The notes under the pieces: model-generated
What the model saw: the letters and a program-made list of their open reading frames with translations, nothing else
What the model was told of the DNA's origin: nothing
Databases searched by the model: none
Source of the DNA: Gammaproteobacteria bacterium
Lineage (GTDB): Bacteria > Pseudomonadota > Gammaproteobacteria > Arenicellales > Arenicellaceae
DNA length: 56,211 nucleotides
Assembly (NCBI GenBank): GCA_022447525.1
Contig: JAKVBA010000012.1
Coordinates: 1-56,211, forward strand
Direction of reading: 5' to 3'
Part shown: one piece after another, positions 1 to 8,513 of the stretch
How positions within the stretch are numbered: position 1 is the first letter of the stretch
How the letters are laid out: each line of letters starts with the position of its first letter
Translations under genes and position numbers: made by a program

Positions 1-295
1 GGTCGATGTCTTTTTGGAAGTAGAAACTAAGCTTACGCCAGTCATTTTTTGTGGGCGTTCGTTCATTCGGTAGTTTCATCAATGCCGCTCGAATATCTTT
101 AAGTGAGTAGCCTAAACGCTGACATATTAGAATGAAGGAAATACGACGGATACATGAACGGGCAAAATAACGATGCCCGCTACTAGCACGGGTAAAAGGG
201 ACCAATCCTTCATCGGCATAGAATCTAATCGCCGATACTTTACACCCAATACGCTGAGCGATCTTACCAATAGGCAACAAAGGGTCTGCTGTCAT
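1..295 (-). CDS. SoxR-like MerR-family regulator (partial, C-terminus outside window)
   Basis: The reverse strand from an ATG at 295 reads 98 codons without a stop to the window edge. The protein opens with MTADPLLPIGKIAQRIGCK, then VSAIRFYADEGLVPFTR, then GHRYFARS, which is the winged-helix DNA-binding region of MerR proteins. The later stretch LPNERTPTKNDWRKLS matches the region before the iron-sulfur cysteines in SoxR better than other MerR classes. The cysteine cluster that would prove a [2Fe-2S] redox sensor lies beyond base 1 and cannot be checked. The divergent gap to the VOC gene carries a palindrome nearly identical to the SoxR operator, which supports the assignment. SoxR proteins activate a divergent target when oxidised by redox-cycling compounds. 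Confidence 0.82.
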   Translation of the reverse strand, partial: MTADPLLPIGKIAQRIGCKVSAIRFYADEGLVPFTRASSGHRYFARSCIRRISFILICQRLGYSLKDIRAALMKLPNERTPTKNDWRKLSFYFQKDID

Positions 296-309
296 AAAAA
301 TTTCTCTTG

Positions 310-329
310 ATCTCAAGTTAACTTGAGAT
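310..329. promoter_or_regulatory. SoxR-type operator (20-bp perfect palindrome)
   Basis: The sequence atctcaagttaacttgagat is a perfect 20-bp palindrome. Its core CTCAAGTTAACTTGAG equals the core of the E. coli soxS operator. It overlaps a plausible stretched promoter for the rightward gene: TTGATC at 307-312 and TAAAGT at 332-337, 19 bp apart. Such long spacing is typical of MerR/SoxR-activated promoters. It also lies 15 bp upstream of the regulator start on the other strand. Confidence 0.85.
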
Positions 330-389
330 ATTAAAGTTTACTCTGAATTAATTTACAACCATATCTAGGTAAACTCGCAGGAGAAAAAA

Positions 390-770
390 ATGAATCTAGC
401 TAACATCGAACACGTTAACGTAACGGTACAAAACCCAAACCAAGTGGCAAAGTTGCTCTGTACTCTGTTTAATTGGAAAATAAGATGGAGTGGCGAATCA
501 AAAGACAATGGGTACTCGGTGCATGTTGGAAACGATAAACGATATTTTGCTTTGTACACGCATTCAAGTTCTTCTTCGGATGGGCACAACACCCTTCGCC
601 ACGGTACACTTAATCATGTTGGAGTGGTCGTAACAGACTTAGAAAGCATGGAAAAAAGAGTAAATGAACAAAATCTAAAGCCTGTTCAACATAGAAATTA
701 TGGCGTTTGCAGAAGCTTTTATTTTATGGCTGAAAGCACACTTGAAATTGAGGTGGTCAGTTACTCCTAA
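390..770 (+). CDS. VOC (glyoxalase/bleomycin-resistance) fold protein
   Basis: The protein has 126 residues and a single VOC domain. It begins IEHVNVTVQNPNQVAKLLCTLFNWKI (shown here as the family's N-terminal beta-alpha unit) and repeats the pattern at LNHVGVVVTDLESM, followed by an E-rich final strand LEIEVVSYS. Histidines at the start of each half and the late glutamate are the usual metal-ligand positions, so a metal-dependent enzyme or a small-molecule binding protein is possible. An aggag Shine-Dalgarno stands about 7 bases before the ATG. It is the sole gene behind the SoxR-type operator, which suggests a role in handling a redox-active or electrophilic compound. The substrate cannot be inferred. 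Confidence 0.85.
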   Translation: MNLANIEHVNVTVQNPNQVAKLLCTLFNWKIRWSGESKDNGYSVHVGNDKRYFALYTHSSSSSDGHNTLRHGTLNHVGVVVTDLESMEKRVNEQNLKPVQHRNYGVCRSFYFMAESTLEIEVVSYS

Positions 771-879
771 CTACTAGGCGTTATACACTTACTACCATTT
801 GGTAAACTCCACCCTTTTGGGGTTGCCGCATGATATATTGGTAGCGAAATATCGGTGATTTCCTGAATGGTAGAAAGTT

Positions 880-1551
880 ATGAAAGCTAAACGTAATGTT
901 CTGTTAACTAGTGCATTGAGCACTTCTTTGTTGCTCAACGCCTGCACTACTGTAAACCCATATACTAATGAGCGCCAAACCAGCAAAGCCGTTATCGGTG
1001 CTGGCACGGCGGCTCTAGCAGGTGCTGTAATAGGCCTCATCAGCGGCGATAACAGCAGGGAACGGCGCAAGCGTGCCTTGATAGGTGCGGGGTTAGGTGC
1101 AATCGCCGGTGGCACCGTTGGCTATTACATGGATGTGCAAGAAGCAAAACTAAGACAGCAACTTCAAGGAACGGGGGTAAGCGTCACCAGACAAGGTAAT
1201 AACATCATTCTTAATATGCCTTCAAATATCACCTTCGGTGTAGATAGCTCTGCGATAGACGGTGCTTTTTTCGACGTACTAAACTCGGTAAATATCGTAG
1301 TAAAAGAATACAACAAGACACTAATTGAGGTGATGGGGCACACCGACAGCTCAGGTAGCAGTTCGCATAACCTAGCGTTATCAGAGAGAAGAGCCCAAGC
1401 CGTTGCCTCGTATTTTCGTAGCAGAGGCGTCGATCCTTTACGTTTGGAAACCTATGGATATGGCGAAGACTACCCAGTTGCTTCCAATGCATCTGCAGAT
1501 GGGCGAAGTAAAAATAGAAGAGTCGAGTTGGTCTTAGTTCCAATAACGTAA
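880..1551 (+). CDS. OmpA-family lipoprotein (YiaD-like)
   Basis: The 223-residue protein starts with a lipoprotein signal ending L-N-A-C at Cys22. Residues 36-85 form a glycine-rich zipper with two short hydrophobic stretches (AVIGAGTAALAGAVIG, ALIGAGLGAIAGG). Residues 110-220 are an OmpA C-terminal peptidoglycan-binding domain with GHTD at 153-156 and LSERRA at 167-172, where the Asp and Arg bind diaminopimelate. Overall layout and length match the YiaD family. It should be an outer-membrane lipoprotein that tethers the envelope to peptidoglycan. It stands alone, with convergent transcription from the PepSY gene on its right. Confidence 0.9.
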   Translation: MKAKRNVLLTSALSTSLLLNACTTVNPYTNERQTSKAVIGAGTAALAGAVIGLISGDNSRERRKRALIGAGLGAIAGGTVGYYMDVQEAKLRQQLQGTGVSVTRQGNNIILNMPSNITFGVDSSAIDGAFFDVLNSVNIVVKEYNKTLIEVMGHTDSSGSSSHNLALSERRAQAVASYFRSRGVDPLRLETYGYGEDYPVASNASADGRSKNRRVELVLVPIT

Positions 1552-1646
1552 ACCTCACTAATAACGTAAACAGCTCGAATAACAAAAGCACATATAGGTT
1601 CACTCTACTCCAGCTCTATTATCGAGAATTAAGAACATCCCGCAGA

Positions 1647-2738
1647 TTACTGCTTTGTTTTGCGAGAAGTGGTTTCCCGAGGATTCGCTTTCGCTGCTAC
1701 CTCCTTCGCTGCTCTGCGCTTGAACAAGGTCAGTAATCCGAGAAAACAAATCCAAGCCAACATAATGCCTGCAGTACTGAGTAAAAATCGGTACCACACG
1801 GGCAGCTTGCCGGTGTGAAGTGGATAGAAAAAATCAAATAGTCTGAATATTGAGGGCTGCTTTCGCTGCTCAATTTTTAGCCACTCTTCGCCAGTAAACT
1901 TAATTTGGCTACGTCCCATTCTGTCCCAACTTGCGGTTTCTTGTACACCGATAGAGAACGCCCCTGATTTTTCATCGGGCAAAGCCAACCACCGAATCTT
2001 CGCTTCTGGAAATTCACCATCTAACAAAGCGAAAACGCTCATCCAGCTAACTGAAGAAGGTATTTTATGTGCTTCTATTATGCTTACTTTAGGAGGTTCT
2101 GCTTCTTTAAACCCATCTCGAAATATAAATCGAGATTCAGACGGGTAAACCAAAATAACCCCTGAGATGACGACCAAAAGCACAGGTAAAAGAGTGGTAA
2201 CACCTGTTTCGGCATGACTTTTTCGGATTTGGCCTAGGCGACTACTGGCCGGAAATAGGTTAAAACTATATGACCTTCTCCATGACCACCACAGTATCAA
2301 ACCGAAAATCATCAATGGCAACAAAAGCAGGCCACTCAAGCCAACGACATTCAGCCCGATGGTGTTTCCTGCCAACAGTCGATGATGCAAATCCAATAGC
2401 CAGTCTTCAAACCTCTCATTGGCCTCCCATACTTGTATTTGTTTGCCAAGTTGATCGTGAAATGCATAGCGCCCCCCGCTCAACCAAACTTTGTGCAAAC
2501 TTAATTCGTCAAGATAAAACCTGACGAAAAGTACTTCGTTGGCATGATATCCTGACAGAATCGTTTCGATAAGGTCGGCGTATCCAACGTTTTGCGCTGG
2601 CAACTCTCTAGCCGAGGGAATCGATACCCACAGATATTCCTTCTTCCACACCAGCATCACTCCGGTGACGGAGATTAAAAGAACGATGGACGCTAATCCC
2701 GCACCAATTGCACGGTGCAAGGTTTTAATTACATTCAT
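1647..2738 (-). CDS. PepSY-associated transmembrane protein
   Basis: The 363-residue protein has about four membrane spans: near residues 12-32, 127-150 (GLNVVGLSGLLLLPLMIFGLILWW), 183-203 and 322-342. The first span follows LHRAIGAGLAS, and DLHHRLLAGNTIG precedes the second, both typical of the PepSY-TM family. The loops lie outside the membrane in a PepSY-like arrangement. Members are often linked to siderophore uptake or ferric/flavin reduction, but nothing next to it here shows that link. A basic tail (KRRAAKEVAAKANPRETTSRK) ends the protein. It is 82 bp upstream of the gamma-glutamyltransferase on the same strand, possibly as a separate unit. Confidence 0.85.
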   Translation of the reverse strand: MNVIKTLHRAIGAGLASIVLLISVTGVMLVWKKEYLWVSIPSARELPAQNVGYADLIETILSGYHANEVLFVRFYLDELSLHKVWLSGGRYAFHDQLGKQIQVWEANERFEDWLLDLHHRLLAGNTIGLNVVGLSGLLLLPLMIFGLILWWSWRRSYSFNLFPASSRLGQIRKSHAETGVTTLLPVLLVVISGVILVYPSESRFIFRDGFKEAEPPKVSIIEAHKIPSSVSWMSVFALLDGEFPEAKIRWLALPDEKSGAFSIGVQETASWDRMGRSQIKFTGEEWLKIEQRKQPSIFRLFDFFYPLHTGKLPVWYRFLLSTAGIMLAWICFLGLLTLFKRRAAKEVAAKANPRETTSRKTKQ

Positions 2739-2820
2739 ATAAAAACAGCGCCGCCTATAGAAATTTAAAGGATTACTTCAGTCGCTGTAAGATCTTAATC
2801 ACATAGGTGGCCGAGTGTAA

Positions 2821-4542
2821 TCAATAGCCCGCCGCATGACCATCTTTTCGCGATTCTGTCGCACCCCAATACACGCCATTTTCGGCTTTGTGAATGGCTT
2901 GATATCCTCCATATGGGCCATTTGCGAACTGAATTTTATGTCCCATGCGCATTAACTGTCGGATAGTTTTATAATCGAAGCCGGTCTCCAAGTTCAGAAT
3001 GCCACCATTGGTCATCTTCTCACCTGTGGGTTCGGAGGAACCTGTGTGATGTATCCTTGGTGCGTCGCCAGCCTCTTGAATATCCATATCAAAGTCAATC
3101 ATGTTTACTACGATTTGCGCATGGCCTTGCGGTTGCATCGCTCCGCCCATAAGACCAAAGCTCATCCAAGGATTACCATCTTTAGTGACAAAGGCAGGAA
3201 TAATCGTGTGGAATGGTCTTTTCCCCCCTTCAAAAACGTTGAAATGCCCCTCTTCTAAACTGAACATTTCACCTCGATCTTGTAGAATAAAACCAAGACC
3301 TGGGGGAGTCATTCCAGAACCCATACCTCGATAATTACTTTGAATCAACGAAACCATATTCCCCTCTGAATCGGCAGTTGTAAGGTAGATGGTATCGCCA
3401 TCCTCCAACAGTTTACCTGCTGGGTATTCTTTACTGGCTTTCGCCAAATCAATTAGCTTTGCCCTTTCTTGTGCATAAGATTTTGAAATCAACTTATCAA
3501 CTGGAATTTTATTAAATTCGGTATCCGCGTAATACTTCGCTCTGTCCTCAAAAACTAACTTTTTAGCCTCGGTAAACAAATGAACATACTCGGCTGAGTC
3601 TAAACCCATCGCCCGAATATCAAACTGCTCCAGTATATTGAGGATCTGGAGTGCAGCAATTCCCTGTCCATTGGGTGGCAATTCCCAAACATCATAGCCT
3701 CGGTAATTTGTACTTACTGGGTCGATCCAATCGCTTTTATGCTCTGCCAAATCTTCATAGGATAAGAAGCCTCCATGTTTTTGCATGTAATCTGAGATAG
3801 TTTTAGCAATATCACCTTTGTAAAAAGCATCTCGACCGCCTTCTGCAACCCGCTCCAAAGTACTGGCAAGGTGAGGGTTCTTCCAAATTTGCCCTTGTTT
3901 TGGTGCTTTACCATCAAGTGTAAATTGTTCAGTAAAACCCGGCCATTTGCTTAAGATAGGAACAGATCGCCCCCAGTAATAGGCTATTAATTGAGATACT
4001 GGAAACCCATTTCTCGCGTAATCTATTGTAGGGGAGAGAATTTCATTCATTGGCATGCGACCAAATCTACCATGCAATTCAAACCAACCATCAATCGCAC
4101 CCGGGACGCTCACTGGTAGAGGCCCATGTGATGGAATGCTCGCATAGTCGTTATCCAAGAACCACTGCCTAGTCAGATTTTGGGGGGAGCGACCAGATGC
4201 GTTTAGTCCGTATAGTCGCTTCGTTTTAGCATCCCAAACAATCGCAAAAAGGTCTCCACCGATGCCATTACCCGTTGGTTCCACTAAACCTAACATTGCA
4301 TTGGCTGCTATCGCGGCATCAATCGCGTTACCACCACGCTTCATTACATCGAGTGCAACCTGCGTAGCTAAGGGTTGCGAGGTTGCCGCCATCGCTTGAG
4401 TAGCAAGAACTGGCGAGCGCATCCCGAAAGTTTCACCAGTCACACGATCAGCAGCTAACACTCGAAAGCTTGATAGTGAGATTAAAAACAACACTAAAGA
4501 ACAACGAAAAACAAAAACTAACGATCGATACAAACGGGTCAT
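2821..4542 (-). CDS. ggt: Gamma-glutamyltransferase (periplasmic)
   Basis: The enzyme cleaves or transfers the gamma-glutamyl group of glutathione and similar peptides. I start it at the ATG at 4542 because acaggag sits 7-8 bases before it and because the resulting N-terminus is a clean signal peptide (MTRLYRSLVFVFRCSLVLF..., cut near VLAAD). An upstream ATG at 4599 would add 19 unlikely residues. The autocleavage threonine is in GDTIYLTTAD, about residue 384 of the 573-residue precursor, followed by SEGNMVSLIQS. It matches the family PTGNGIGGDLFAIVWD and the later GLGFILQDRG segments. It is the bacterial subtype with DTIY rather than TTHFSV around the nucleophile. No partner genes are apparent. 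Confidence 0.93.
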   Translation of the reverse strand: MTRLYRSLVFVFRCSLVLFLISLSSFRVLAADRVTGETFGMRSPVLATQAMAATSQPLATQVALDVMKRGGNAIDAAIAANAMLGLVEPTGNGIGGDLFAIVWDAKTKRLYGLNASGRSPQNLTRQWFLDNDYASIPSHGPLPVSVPGAIDGWFELHGRFGRMPMNEILSPTIDYARNGFPVSQLIAYYWGRSVPILSKWPGFTEQFTLDGKAPKQGQIWKNPHLASTLERVAEGGRDAFYKGDIAKTISDYMQKHGGFLSYEDLAEHKSDWIDPVSTNYRGYDVWELPPNGQGIAALQILNILEQFDIRAMGLDSAEYVHLFTEAKKLVFEDRAKYYADTEFNKIPVDKLISKSYAQERAKLIDLAKASKEYPAGKLLEDGDTIYLTTADSEGNMVSLIQSNYRGMGSGMTPPGLGFILQDRGEMFSLEEGHFNVFEGGKRPFHTIIPAFVTKDGNPWMSFGLMGGAMQPQGHAQIVVNMIDFDMDIQEAGDAPRIHHTGSSEPTGEKMTNGGILNLETGFDYKTIRQLMRMGHKIQFANGPYGGYQAIHKAENGVYWGATESRKDGHAAGY

Positions 4543-4599
4543 ATAATGCTCCTGTGATAGAGGTAGTTCGATAAATGAGCTGATGAGCAGCGCGCTCAT

Positions 4600-5186
4600 G
4601 ATGCGCTATATTCCGTGAAAATTAAATAACAAGATCATGTGATGGCGCGTGTGACAATACAATACTTCAGCCAATTGATAGCAAGCGTACTTTCAATCTT
4701 ACTCTCGGTTGTAGCTTTAGCAGGCTACCAACAAGATCATATGTCATGAGGCAAAGCCGTCATCAGACGGCTAGGCTACAGCCGTCAGTTACCATTGCGT
4801 TAGTGCTTCAATTAAATTCTTAGTAGTAACTTTGTTGAATTGGCTTGTTTTTCAGTTAAAACCGTAGGATTGCGCTCTATGTTCTCTTTGGAACTAGAAG
4901 AATATGTGTTTGCACTGACGTACTTTATTGTGATGCGGGTGGCCATATCGAAAGGCAAAATAGCTTTATTGGGTTGGACACCGACTTTGGTCTTTGCTAC
5001 TCAAACCAAATGTTTATAGAGAACTTGGTTGTCATGCTAGACAGCATGGAGAAACGACTTGCTATATCGTTCCTGCGTAATATCGTAGGCTTCAGTAACT
5101 CCCTAGCTGGCTTTTCTAGTCAGTAACAATTATTGAAAAGCGGTTTAAGTACAGAGACTGTGTAATCGTCGGTCCAGCTACACAGA
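4600..5186. other. Intergenic stretch without a convincing gene
   Basis: No gene here is convincing. A 35-codon frame (4642-4749, MARVTIQYFSQ...) could encode one membrane helix but has no ribosome site. Another frame is open for about 90 codons up to a TAA at 5125-5127, with its first ATG late (MFIENLVVMLDSMEKRL...). I recognise neither. An 11-bp direct repeat, aacaagatcat, lies at 4628-4638 and 4730-4740. The stretch may hold a decayed gene. Confidence 0.4.
4755..4786. repeat. Three-arm repeat able to form alternative hairpins
   Basis: AGCCGTC (4755-4761), GACGGCT (4766-4772) and AGCCGTC (4780-4786) are mutually complementary. The middle arm can pair with either outer arm, so two mutually exclusive 7-bp hairpins are possible. 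No U run follows. Confidence 0.5.
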
Positions 5187-5870
5187 CTAATTATGCTCAA
5201 AGCTCTTATCCAACAGCTCAACGGTTGCTTTGTCATACTTTCCGCTCTTCAATACCGAACGAAGCCCGCGCATTGCTTTGTAGGGTACCTCTACTTGAAG
5301 AGTATTCGTTAACCACGCGGGTAATACACCATTTGGCTCAATGTGAGCCTCATTTTCTATAAGCACTTTACCTTCACTCAGCGGCGAGATCCGCCAAATC
5401 ACGTCGGCTTTCGTCAAACGAATGACGTTATCGATTTTAGGGTAATTCGAGCTTGATTCGATTTGACTGACCATAACAACATCGCCGGTTTCATGGTCGA
5501 CCCGCCAAGTATTCAAAGAATAGCTGTCTCGATCTAATGCTGGGAATGGCAAGTTGTTTCGTCCATAGACAATATGTCGGCTGTGACTAAGACGATCTAC
5601 AATCTCTACTCTGCGACACATAGATGCCCAAGCCTTGCAGCTTTTTAAATCCAACAACAGCGCCACGACACTACCCACACTACCTTCGACTTCGACACTG
5701 GTTAAAACTGCCTTAAATTTGGAATCCTTGACTCTACGGGTATAGACTTGAATTCCCTTCTTGTCTTTGACCAATCTCCATTCAATTTGCTTTTTATTAC
5801 CATCTTCCAAATCAGCCAAAGACACGGCTTGTGCATCGATACTTGTCATGATGCAAAAAAAGACAAACAA
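5187..5870 (-). CDS. START/SRPBCC lipid-binding domain protein, exported
   Basis: After a signal-like N-terminus the protein carries one START-type domain: IEWRLVKDKKGIQVYTRRVKDS opens the fold, the cavity region includes ALLLDLKSCKAWASMCRRVE, and the C-terminal helix is LPAWLTNTLQVEVPYKAMRGLR. START proteins bind lipids or other hydrophobic ligands. The start is uncertain. The listed start is a TTG at 5870; the frame stays open upstream and would give INQPFKTKLLFVFFCIMTSIDAQA, a better signal peptide, but that stretch has no ATG or GTG. The only ATG nearby, at 5849, would remove the hydrophobic core. No clear Shine-Dalgarno supports any of them. Confidence 0.8.
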   Translation of the reverse strand: MFVFFCIMTSIDAQAVSLADLEDGNKKQIEWRLVKDKKGIQVYTRRVKDSKFKAVLTSVEVEGSVGSVVALLLDLKSCKAWASMCRRVEIVDRLSHSRHIVYGRNNLPFPALDRDSYSLNTWRVDHETGDVVMVSQIESSSNYPKIDNVIRLTKADVIWRISPLSEGKVLIENEAHIEPNGVLPAWLTNTLQVEVPYKAMRGLRSVLKSGKYDKATVELLDKSFEHN

Positions 5871-6049
5871 TAATTTTGTTTTAAAAGGTTGATTAATACT
5901 AAACCCCGCCCATCCACGACATTCTCAAATCTGAGCTATGAGCGTAATACAAATAATCAGCTTTTCTTGTGAAATGTCATCCAAATTGAACAATCAGCAA
6001 TGTATGATGGTCACATTGTCAATTATAAAAAGGCGGATATAGGTTACTT

Positions 6050-6661
6050 ATGTATCGTGGTGAAATATTCAATAGCGTCAGTCATCTAGTCGGAGCTGTC
6101 TTCGCTGTCATCGGGGCTTCTGTATTAATCACGTATGCAAGTTTAGAGGGTGATACTACCAAGATTGTCAGTTATTCCATTTATGGAGTCACATTGACGA
6201 TTCTTTATGTTATGTCAACGCTTTATCATAGCTTCAAAGGAAAAGCGAAACAGGTTTTTCAAAGATTGGATCACCTAGCAATCTATTTGCTCATTGCTGG
6301 CACCTATACTCCATTTGCGTTGGTAGCAATCGAGGGCTCTACTGGCTGGTGGTTATTCGGGGCCGTATGGTCACTGGCTGTTGTCGGGATAGTTGTAGAA
6401 AATCTACCCATCAAAGGCCCAAGGATACTTCCCATCGTGATCTATCTCGCCATGGGATGGGCCTGTGTTTTCACCATGGATGCGATGATTGCAGGAATGT
6501 CACCAATCGCCTTTAACCTTCTAGTCGCGGGTGGGGTAATATACAGCGTTGGGGTTATTTTCTACGTTTTGGATCATTGGTTCCCCGTCATGCACGGTGT
6601 CTGGCATTTATTTGTTCTCGGCGGCAGTGTATGCCACTACTTCTCAGTATTTATGCTTTAG
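6050..6661 (+). CDS. trhA: TrhA / hemolysin III family membrane protein
   Basis: The 203-residue protein has seven predicted membrane helices and the PAQR/hemolysin III signatures: STLYHSF in the second helix, LDHLAIYLLIAGTYTPF in the third, and VWHLFVLGGSVCHY in the last. These His, Asp and Ser residues form the putative metal site of the superfamily. Family members in E. coli have been linked to membrane-lipid homeostasis; haemolysis is a historical label. The start has an ataggt ribosome site. It is monocistronic: the next gene is convergent and ends 35 bp away. Confidence 0.9.
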   Translation: MYRGEIFNSVSHLVGAVFAVIGASVLITYASLEGDTTKIVSYSIYGVTLTILYVMSTLYHSFKGKAKQVFQRLDHLAIYLLIAGTYTPFALVAIEGSTGWWLFGAVWSLAVVGIVVENLPIKGPRILPIVIYLAMGWACVFTMDAMIAGMSPIAFNLLVAGGVIYSVGVIFYVLDHWFPVMHGVWHLFVLGGSVCHYFSVFML

Positions 6662-6696
6662 AAACTCGATATCTATCTTGGTTGACAGCACCTCAG

Positions 6697-8463
6697 CTAA
6701 TTAGCTCGAACCAGTTCTCCTGGGCGCGCAGTGGTAAGTTTATCGTTCTCTATAACCATTTGACCTGATACAAACACTCCTTTGTAACCATTCACTGGCT
6801 GTAACAAGCGCTGCCCTCCAGCGGGCAAGTCTTGTACCATCTTGGGAACACCTAAATGCAGATTCTCATAATCAATGATGTTGATATCCGCTTTCATGCC
6901 CTCTTTAATCAGGCCACGATCTTTTAAACCTAGATAGTCGGCGCCATCGGCTGTCAACATTTGTATCGCACGCTCAAGATCAATGCAACTGCGACCTTTT
7001 CGTGCTCTATCTCTGGTCCAATATTGCAACAAATAGGTTGGAAAACTAGCATCACAGATGGTGCCAACATGCGCTCCGCCATCTGACAACCCCGGCAATG
7101 CTTTGGGATGTGTTAGCATGGTATAGACATTGTCATAATTCATTTCCGTATAGTTGAAGATCGGAAAATACAAGAGAGCTTGGCCATCATCCTCAAGCAT
7201 CAGGTCATAGACTTTTTCCCAAATTGAAACACCGTCCGCTCGAGCTCGACCCGCGATCGAGGTTTCATTATCTTGCTCGTAATCGACTTCTCCATCGTGA
7301 TCTAGCTTAAATATTTTCTCCGCCAACTGATCAAACTGGGCAATAAGCATGTCTACTATCGGAGGCACCGAAGAGCCTTTACCGGCGAGTTGTAATGGTG
7401 TTTCACTAAGAAGCTGTGCCTTGAAGCCCTCATCTTTCATGATCTCCACCCTTTCGGCTAGACTTTTTTCTCGAATAGCGAGATAACTTGGATGACCCAT
7501 CAATGGGTGAAAAGTGCAATTTAGCCCGTTAAAAACACCAATTGCTCTTGGTGCGACCTGCACGCGTATATCCAAACCATCTTCATTAAGCTTTTCACTA
7601 CCCTTGATGATTTTAATCCAATCATCGGGGGCAAAATCTCTTTGCATTAACGACATTGATCCTGGTCGACCACCACTGGCTTTAAAGTAGGCCTCCATTA
7701 GTTCGAACTCGTTGTCGAAATTATCCTCGGGACGCACCATATCAAAATCATTGACCGCCTGTAACACCCCAAAATCTAAGCCGTGAAATGCTTGAGCTAT
7801 ACCGACAAGTTCATCTCGACCCGCTTCGCTTGCAGGAGTCCAGTCACCGTCCGCTGTTTTATGTGAGTCACTTCTTCCGGTTGAAAATCCGATGGCACCG
7901 GCTTCCAATGCCTCACGCACCAGCTTTTGCATTAACTTTATATCATTTTCGTTAGCTGGCTCATCAAACATAGCCCGCTCACCCATTGCATAAATACGTA
8001 ATGGGTCATGCGGCACCATGACAGCATAATCGATGGTGTTTGGCTTACTTGCGATTGCATCCATATATTCTGGAAACGTCTCCCAGTCCCACTGGATACC
8101 CTCGTGCAGAGCCGTACCGGGAATATCCTCAACTCCCTCCATAAGTTTAATCAGCCTATCTCTATCTTCAGTTCGACACGGGGCAAAGCCAACACCACAA
8201 TTTCCGAGCACCGCTGTGGTAACGCCATGATTAACCGAAGGCTGCATTTCATCGTCCCAGGAAACCTGTCCATCGTAGTGAGTGTGAACGTCAATGAACC
8301 CCGGAGTGACAATAGCGCCACTCGCATCAATGGTTTGCTTTGCTTGATCTTTACATTCACCAACCTCGACAATTTTGGAACCGATAATTCCAATATTGGC
8401 TTGGATGGCCTTCGAACCAGACCCATCAATCACGGAACCGTTTACTATTTTAACATCGAACAT
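6697..8463 (-). CDS. N-acyl-D-amino-acid deacylase-like amidohydrolase
   Basis: The protein (588 residues) belongs to the zinc amidohydrolase superfamily, D-aminoacylase branch. An N-terminal small beta domain (FDVKIVNGSVIDGSG) leads into PGFIDVHTHYDGQ with the two metal histidines near residues 60 and 62. GAIGFSTGRS and LSDGGAHVGTICD follow, the latter carrying the late catalytic Asp. KADINIIDYENL closes the small domain. A GTG at 8469 is in frame, but gaggag stands 5 bases before the ATG at 8463 and overlaps that GTG, so I choose 8463. Its exact substrate is uncertain; related proteins include D-hydantoinases and D-aminoacylases. It follows the BASS transporter by 50 bp on the same strand, so import and hydrolysis of an acylated amino acid is an attractive inference. 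Confidence 0.85.
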   Translation of the reverse strand: MFDVKIVNGSVIDGSGSKAIQANIGIIGSKIVEVGECKDQAKQTIDASGAIVTPGFIDVHTHYDGQVSWDDEMQPSVNHGVTTAVLGNCGVGFAPCRTEDRDRLIKLMEGVEDIPGTALHEGIQWDWETFPEYMDAIASKPNTIDYAVMVPHDPLRIYAMGERAMFDEPANENDIKLMQKLVREALEAGAIGFSTGRSDSHKTADGDWTPASEAGRDELVGIAQAFHGLDFGVLQAVNDFDMVRPEDNFDNEFELMEAYFKASGGRPGSMSLMQRDFAPDDWIKIIKGSEKLNEDGLDIRVQVAPRAIGVFNGLNCTFHPLMGHPSYLAIREKSLAERVEIMKDEGFKAQLLSETPLQLAGKGSSVPPIVDMLIAQFDQLAEKIFKLDHDGEVDYEQDNETSIAGRARADGVSIWEKVYDLMLEDDGQALLYFPIFNYTEMNYDNVYTMLTHPKALPGLSDGGAHVGTICDASFPTYLLQYWTRDRARKGRSCIDLERAIQMLTADGADYLGLKDRGLIKEGMKADINIIDYENLHLGVPKMVQDLPAGGQRLLQPVNGYKGVFVSGQMVIENDKLTTARPGELVRAN

Positions 8464-8513
8464 GACCACTCCTCTTTAGGCCTTTTTCATTTCACGGATG
8501 ATTATTATCTCTT

